Shown: positions 59,432 to 64,000 of the stretch, piece after piece
How positions within the stretch are numbered: position 1 is the stretch's first letter
Layout: each line of letters opens with the position of its first letter
Source: Pilatotrama ljubarskyi
Lineage: Eukaryota > Basidiomycota > Agaricomycetes > Polyporales > Polyporaceae
NCBI GenBank assembly: GCA_022385805.1
Contig: MU277708.1
Span: 62,001 to 126,000, forward strand
Reading direction: 5' to 3'
DNA length: 64,000 nt
Notes under the pieces: generated by a model
What the model was told of the DNA's origin: nothing
Seen by the model: the letters and a program-made list of their open reading frames with translations, nothing else
Database searches by the model: none
Translations under genes and position numbers: made by a program

Positions 59432-60282
59432 TCACGCAGACGACAACGCATGGTCGATCGCCTCAGCAATACCCTTCGCAGATGCGGGGTTCTGACCAGT
59501 GATCAGGATGCCATCCTTGACGACATGGGGCTAGGAAGACGTGAGTACATGCCACTATGATACGTCGGCCACGAATGTGTACTCACCTGCCAAGGCTCCC
59601 TAGCCTTCTCATAGCGGCCGCCGAGCTCCTTGATCTTCGACTCGACGAGGAATGGAATGTCTCTCTCCTTGCCCACCTGCGCCTCCTCGAGGTCGGAAAA
59701 CGAAGTGGCGTTGCGGTTCTTGAAGATGCTCTCGCCGTTTGCGTCCGTCACGCCGACGAGCGCAGCGGGGCCGTGGCAGACAGCAGCAGTGACCTTACCC
59801 GCCCGGAAGAACTGCACGTACCCGGAGTCAGCCCCATCCCTCTTCCACGCTCGCCAGAGCGAGACTCACCTCTGACGCAAGCTTGATGTTGACGGGGTCG
59901 GTCGCGAGGTCGATGACGGGCCCATGGCCGCCGACGTAGAAGATGGCGTCGTAGTCGGCCGCGTTGACCTCGGAGAGCTTCTTCGCGTTCGCGAGCTTGT
60001 CCTTCACGGTCGCGTCCTCGAGGAACTTCACGTCGTCCTTGAAGTTCTCTACGCTAGTCGGGTCTACGGGCGGGTTCGGCCCCTTGGGCGCGGCGAAGTC
60101 GATCTCGTACTTGGGCGCGAGGACTGACGGGCCGAGTCAGACTCCTGAAGGATGGCGCAAGGTACCACGCCGGAATACGTACCGTAGTAAGGGTGGGAGG
60201 CCTCGGGGAGGTACCAGCCGGTGGGGGCGTCCTTGAGGGTCTTGTTGACGGAGGTGAACACGAAGAGAATGCGCTTCGGCAT
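59432..60282 (-). CDS. HSP31: Hsp31/DJ-1-family glyoxalase III-like protein
   Basis: DJ-1/PfpI superfamily, Hsp31 branch: glutathione-independent detoxification of methylglyoxal and stress protection. The ATG at 60282 begins MPKRILFVFTSVNKTLKDAP, with TGWYLPEASHPY as in yeast Hsp31. The middle contains YEIDFAAPKGPNPPVDPTSV and YDAIFYVGGHGPVIDLATDP. The catalytic block GKVTAAVCHGPAALVGVTD holds the nucleophilic Cys in CHGP. The end reads PHVVKDGILITGQNPASAKG and LSSA. About 240 aa, four exons with canonical splices (for example PWQ|PHVV). The catalytic Cys is intact. A TATA-like box lies about 100 nt upstream. Confidence 0.93.
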
Positions 60283-60381
60283 GTTTGCTTAGCAGTCGTG
60301 AACGGATAGGTCAAGTCGTGAAAGCGGGTCGTGAAGCAGTAGTCGTATCGGTGTTGGGCGGAAGGCGTGGACTGGCTCGGG

Positions 60382-60389
60382 CTTATATA
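60382..60389 (-). promoter_or_regulatory. TATA box of the Hsp31-like gene
   Basis: TATATAAG on the minus strand, about 100 nt before the start codon at 60282, followed by a C/T-rich leader. The position fits a strong inducible fungal promoter. Confidence 0.55.
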
Positions 60390-62075
60390 CCGTGGGCTCG
60401 CGATGATGCCGAGTGATTATGACGAATGCGCGTGTTAGGAAGCATCGTCATGGAAGGAGGGACCCACGCTCTACTACCTTTTCCCGGGATGGTCATCGAG
60501 AAACACGGAGAAAGTACGATGGGTCTTCTGCTCCATTACCGTCCTGGCCACCGTACGCGTTGAGGCTGAGCTGCACTGCACGATCGCACTCGTCTTTCGA
60601 ACTCCCACCCCAAAGTGCTCGATAGTATGCTATCCCAGAAGACGCGTCCATATCGTGTGCAGGAAAGGATCCGCATAGGAGCACGGTGGTATCGTTGCGA
60701 ACGCATGTGAGGCTGAAGTCAGGCAGATATGACGCAAGGCCGAGGTCAACGATGCGCATGAAAGGAGAAGATAAGATTAGATTGACCAGGAGCTCAGTCC
60801 TTTCATATTAGCGAGCGTTCAAGGCAGGTTCAAGGAACCCTTCTATAGCTATATGTCTGCTGCACGGAATATATACAGCTCTGTCGCGACATCGTCGCCA
60901 TCAACTACAGATTCACCACCAGTGAGAAACAGCTCGCCGAAGAGTCAACTCCAAAGCAAAGCCAGCCGTGCATTATGGCCGAGCCGTAAACCGTGCCGCT
61001 ACACTCTATCCTTTGAAGCACGCCCGTCCAGTGATCGCGGCTTGTGGAAACCCTCTGGTTTCACCACCAGAGTCGCAGAGGCACAGCACCCCGCCTTCTC
61101 TTGGACGACATTTCCCTATGTCGAGGACGCATGCGGGGCCTCGTCCAGCTCGGCGCAGTGGTAAGCAGGCTCGCGGCCGCCTTGTATTCATGATGACGTA
61201 ACAGTGAACGGTAGTTCTCGGAGGGCTGTACTTATAAGATGATTGTTTGCTACTAAGATCAGGAACATCCCCTGGTCCCGTCACGGTCATAAAAGACGGA
61301 CTTGCATCGTCCGAGTCGCCGCACGGGGCAGCCCAGAGGTTCACTCCACAAAGTCACTTTCCGACTCGAGCACCGTTCCGCTTCTCGTCCGAGCAGCAAC
61401 TTTTGCGACGTATTCTGCATCATCGTTCACAAGACATCCTCTCGGGGCCCAGATCGAAGAGGCTCTAGCGTTGACCCTGCAAGAGCACAGAAATGGCGGA
61501 AGATTTCACACCGCTGATGAGTGTGACATAACTTAGGGGCTTACCACGGGCTGTGGGGGCGGCGGGGCGCATGCGGACATCACTCTGAGCACACATCAAG
61601 CGGATGGAAGACCACCGGGAGAGAATGAGAACGCGCTACGCCCATAGCTCAAGTGCCACCTACCTCAGCATTAGCCTTCAGCCATGACCAAGGGCCGTGA
61701 TGCATGGATACACATGGAGGCTTGAACCAGGAGTGGCCGATACATGCTCCAGATAGACCGGCTTCGAGCTTGCTCAGGCCGATGGTCGCGTCTAGATCTG
61801 TCATACTAATGGAGGTATAGCCTCCGAGCACAGGAGCCCGCTTCATGACGGGAGAGCAGTCATGGGTACTCACTTCCGAATCCCCATCCACGGCCCGGGC
61901 CATTCCTCTGATAAGGTGGCGCCTCATACAGGAGCAGGACTTCACTCGGCTGGCGATGCACGCCAGCGCACAGGGCCATGGATTCTAAAGGTCTAAAGGC
62001 GGGCCCTCGATGATCATCAACCGAACCAAGTGGATATCGAGAAGTTCGTCAGGGGCTCCTGTTGGTCTTCAATAA
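60390..62075. other. Gene-poor region
   Basis: Contains the upstream part of the Hsp31 promoter. No gene can be supported. The 88-codon minus-strand frame at 60493-60759 (ending YFLRVSR) is fairly protein-like but has no motif or splicing partner that I can find. Confidence 0.4.
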
Positions 62076-62481
62076 TTATAGCTTTGGAGACCAGGGAGTA
62101 GGTTTCCGCTGCAACTTTCCTGCTGTGAGCACTAGTGCGGAGAGCGAGATCACGAGGTATATTCCTCCATAGAACTTCACCCATTCATGAGTCGCGATCG
62201 GTGCCACGGAAAGGAGCATAAGACCTCTCCAGCGTACACGTACGCGTAGAGAAAAGTGCAGGTACTTGCTGCGGCCCCTCCGCACCTTATTACGATGGGT
62301 CCGAAGCCGCCTTCAACATGAAAGTTAGGAGAGGGAAGGAGGAGGCGAGATAAGATAAGATGCGCGCAGCTCGCGGTTTGATCGCAACGCACGCGGGCGC
62401 CTATCTCACCTGCCACTCTGAGCCCCCACCGCGACTGCACCGCGCTCAGCACGACCTTGTAACTGTACCCCACATACCCAT
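62076..62481 (-). CDS. Candidate small multi-exon membrane protein (start unresolved)
   Basis: Three blocks join in one frame. The first is an exon ending SAVQSRWGLRVAG at 62410. The second is a 25-nt exon at 62286-62310 adding GFGPIVIR. The third, 62076-62226, encodes GLMLLSVAPIATHEWVKFYG, then the membrane stretch IYLVISLSALVLTAG and KLQRKPTPWSPKL before the stop. The first intron has a good branch site (CTAAC) and acceptor. The start is unclear: the nearest ATG (62481) is not in this frame, and the frame itself runs on across the MOB1 start region. It lies head to head with MOB1. It resembles a small mitochondrial or ER membrane protein, but I recognise no family. Confidence 0.35.
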
Positions 62482-62511
62482 CGTCGCTTTCGTGCTTTCG
62501 AGTTTTGCAAA

Positions 62512-63750
62512 ATGTCGGCATTCTTTGGAATGTGAGAGGGATTGTCCCTTGCATGCATCGTGTGCTGATACGCTGGCGATGACGATGGCAGAGGGAAGAC
62601 GCGGACGTTCAAGCCGCGGAAGGGCGTGCCCGAGGGCACCAAGCAATACCAGCTTCGCAAGTATGCGGAGGCTACTCTCGTGAGCTGTGTTTTCTTTCGG
62701 AGCAGTGTATGCTATAGGTCAGCGCACCTGACTGGGATCTACGGGGTGTCTGCCATTCGTAGGGATCCGGGAATCTTCGTCTGGCAGTGCGTCTCCCGGA
62801 TGGCGAAGACCTGAACGAGTGGCTCGCGGTACACGGTACGTACCCTCCGTCACCTTTGCTCTCAAGACGGAGCTCCGGGCACCCTCAGTCTTCTTACGCG
62901 GTGGTTGTCTGCGGCAGCCGTGGATTTCTTTAACCATCTCAATATGTTGTACGGCACGGTCACCGAGTTCTGTACGCCGCAGGAGGCGAGTCTCCAGTCT
63001 GACCCTCGATCTGTCCCGCACTGAGCATCATCGGACAGTGCCCTATCATGTCCGCCGGCCCAAGGTGAGCCCTGCGTCTTGCCCATGCCGTACAGCGCTG
63101 ACTGTCCGAGGGATATCAGGTACGAGTACCTATGGGAGGATGGTGTTCGATACAAGAAGGCAACGAAGCTGCCTGCGCCGGAGTACGTAGACGCGTTGAT
63201 GAATTGGGCGCAAGGACTGCTCGACAACGAAGAGATCTTTCCCAGCGAGATGGGTGCGTGTCTTCACTTGCGAGCTTGCTGGTGGTGGCGGCTCCACAAT
63301 GCCGCAGCGGCTGGGCGGTTGCTGTCGTTCGATTTGGCACATTCGAGCCTATACGCTGATCGTGTTTCGTGCTACGTCAGGCAAACCCTTCCCAAAGAAC
63401 TTCCGGGACACGATAGGCAGGCTGTTCCGGAGGCTCTTTCGGGTGTATGCACACCTCTACAGCAACCACTTTGACCACATATGTGCGCTAGGGATCGAAG
63501 GTGAGCATGCGGAGCTGCAGGTGATGGACGCGGACCGGTATTGATAAGATTTGTCCTGGTGTGTAGCGCATCTGAACACCAGCTATCGGCACTTCTTCCT
63601 CTTCGTAAACGAGGTACGGCCACAGTGTCTCGGATTACTGGACCGCTCTGATTGTGACGGGTGCTATAGTTCGATCTGGTGGACAAACGGGAACTGGCGC
63701 CGTTAGACGAACTCAACGAGGCCATCTTGGCCGAGGACAAGGGCCGATAG
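62512..63750 (+). CDS. MOB1: MOB1 kinase-activator protein
   Basis: Co-activator of NDR/LATS (Dbf2-type) kinases in mitotic exit, septation and Hippo-like signalling. The ATG at 62512 gives MSAFFGIGKTRTFKPRKGVP after a first intron placed inside codon 7. Next come EGTKQYQLRKYAEATL, GSGNLRLAVRLPDGEDLNEW, DFFNHLNMLYGTVTEFCTPQ and ECPIMSAGPRYEYLWEDGVR. Then follow PAPEYVDALMNWAQGLLDN, NFRDTIGRLFRRLFRVYAHL, AHLNTSYRHFFLFVNEFDLV and RELAPLDELNEAILAEDKGR. The Cys and His zinc ligands (FCTPQEC; AHLYSNHF) are kept. Eight exons. The intron between TPQE and CPIM (62986-63038) keeps frame only if its donor is GC rather than GT. Complete and typical in length, about 215 aa. Confidence 0.93.
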
Positions 63751-64000
63751 CGGCATGGAGGCGCTGATTATGTTGGCAGGAGAACGGGCTAGAACGCGGG
63801 CAGAAACAAACGCTGCGATTCGTTGCGATCCGTGTGTAGTATGAGTAGCGGTAGATACCCGAGCCCGAAGACGACGCCGGCAAGAAGTTCGCGGGGTGAC
63901 TGCAACATCTCATTTTGCGATGGGAAATGCGATTGCCGTAGTCCAGTAGACCGGCTGTTTGCCTGGAAGCAGAGCTCGAACTGACGTCATCAGTGGTGTA
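63751..64000. other. 3' flank of MOB1 to window edge
   Basis: No supported feature. A minus-strand frame here has no motif. Confidence 0.4.

Noticed and set aside
60493..60759. 88-codon minus-strand frame in the Hsp31-MOB1 gap
   Set aside because: Protein-like composition but isolated, no motif and no supporting splice sites.
1..64000. CRISPR arrays, prokaryotic operons, viral insertions or toxin genes
   Set aside because: None seen; the intron-rich eukaryotic genes and the absence of regularly spaced repeats argue against them.

Overview
The window is nuclear DNA of a filamentous basidiomycete, most likely a wood-decaying Polyporales-type mushroom. The evidence is GC-rich sequence with dense genes on both strands, many short GT-AG introns (about 45-65 nt), pyrimidine-rich core promoters, a class III-type chitin synthase, a CYP63-like P450 and a GH79 glucuronidase-type enzyme. 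No virus, prokaryotic operon or CRISPR array is seen. Coordinates below run from start codon to stop codon and include introns; exon joins were worked out by eye from reading frames and family motifs.

Left third (1-28 kb), mostly minus strand: CPSF2/Cft2 (cut by the left edge), cytosolic glutaminyl-tRNA synthetase, an intergenic MITE-like element, a CYP63-type P450, a secreted, probably GPI-anchored GH79 enzyme and an AAA ATPase. Next come TOM20 and a MYND-SET (SMYD-like) protein on the plus strand. These are followed on the minus strand by a large uncharacterised protein, a CLPTM1-family membrane protein and a GST-like protein.

Middle (28-43 kb): chitin synthase (+), a small Spo12-like protein (-), a 3.8 kb gene-poor stretch, a Rheb-type small GTPase (+) and a GH2 beta-mannosidase (-).

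Right third (43-64 kb): two closely similar MFS anion-transporter paralogs in divergent orientation enclose an AARSD1/AlaX-type editing protein and an acidic RING protein. Then come tRNA-Cys(GCA), a Nem1-type phosphatase (+), the ESCRT-III protein Snf7/Vps32 (-), ceramide synthase (-), a U1A/U2B''-type two-RRM protein (+), an Hsp31/DJ-1 glyoxalase (-), a candidate three-exon small membrane protein (-) and MOB1 (+).

Most genes are housekeeping: mRNA 3'-end formation and splicing, tRNA charging and proofreading, mitochondrial import, lipid and ceramide synthesis, ESCRT, TOR and Hippo/MEN-type signalling. The accessory part is wall and plant-polymer metabolism (P450, GH79, GH2, chitin synthase). 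I see no dedicated biosynthetic cluster or obvious new multi-gene system. The most unusual signals are the MITE-like element, three inferred GC-AG introns plus a 15-nt micro-exon, the mirrored transporter pair, and a small membrane ORF ending 3 nt before the RING start codon.
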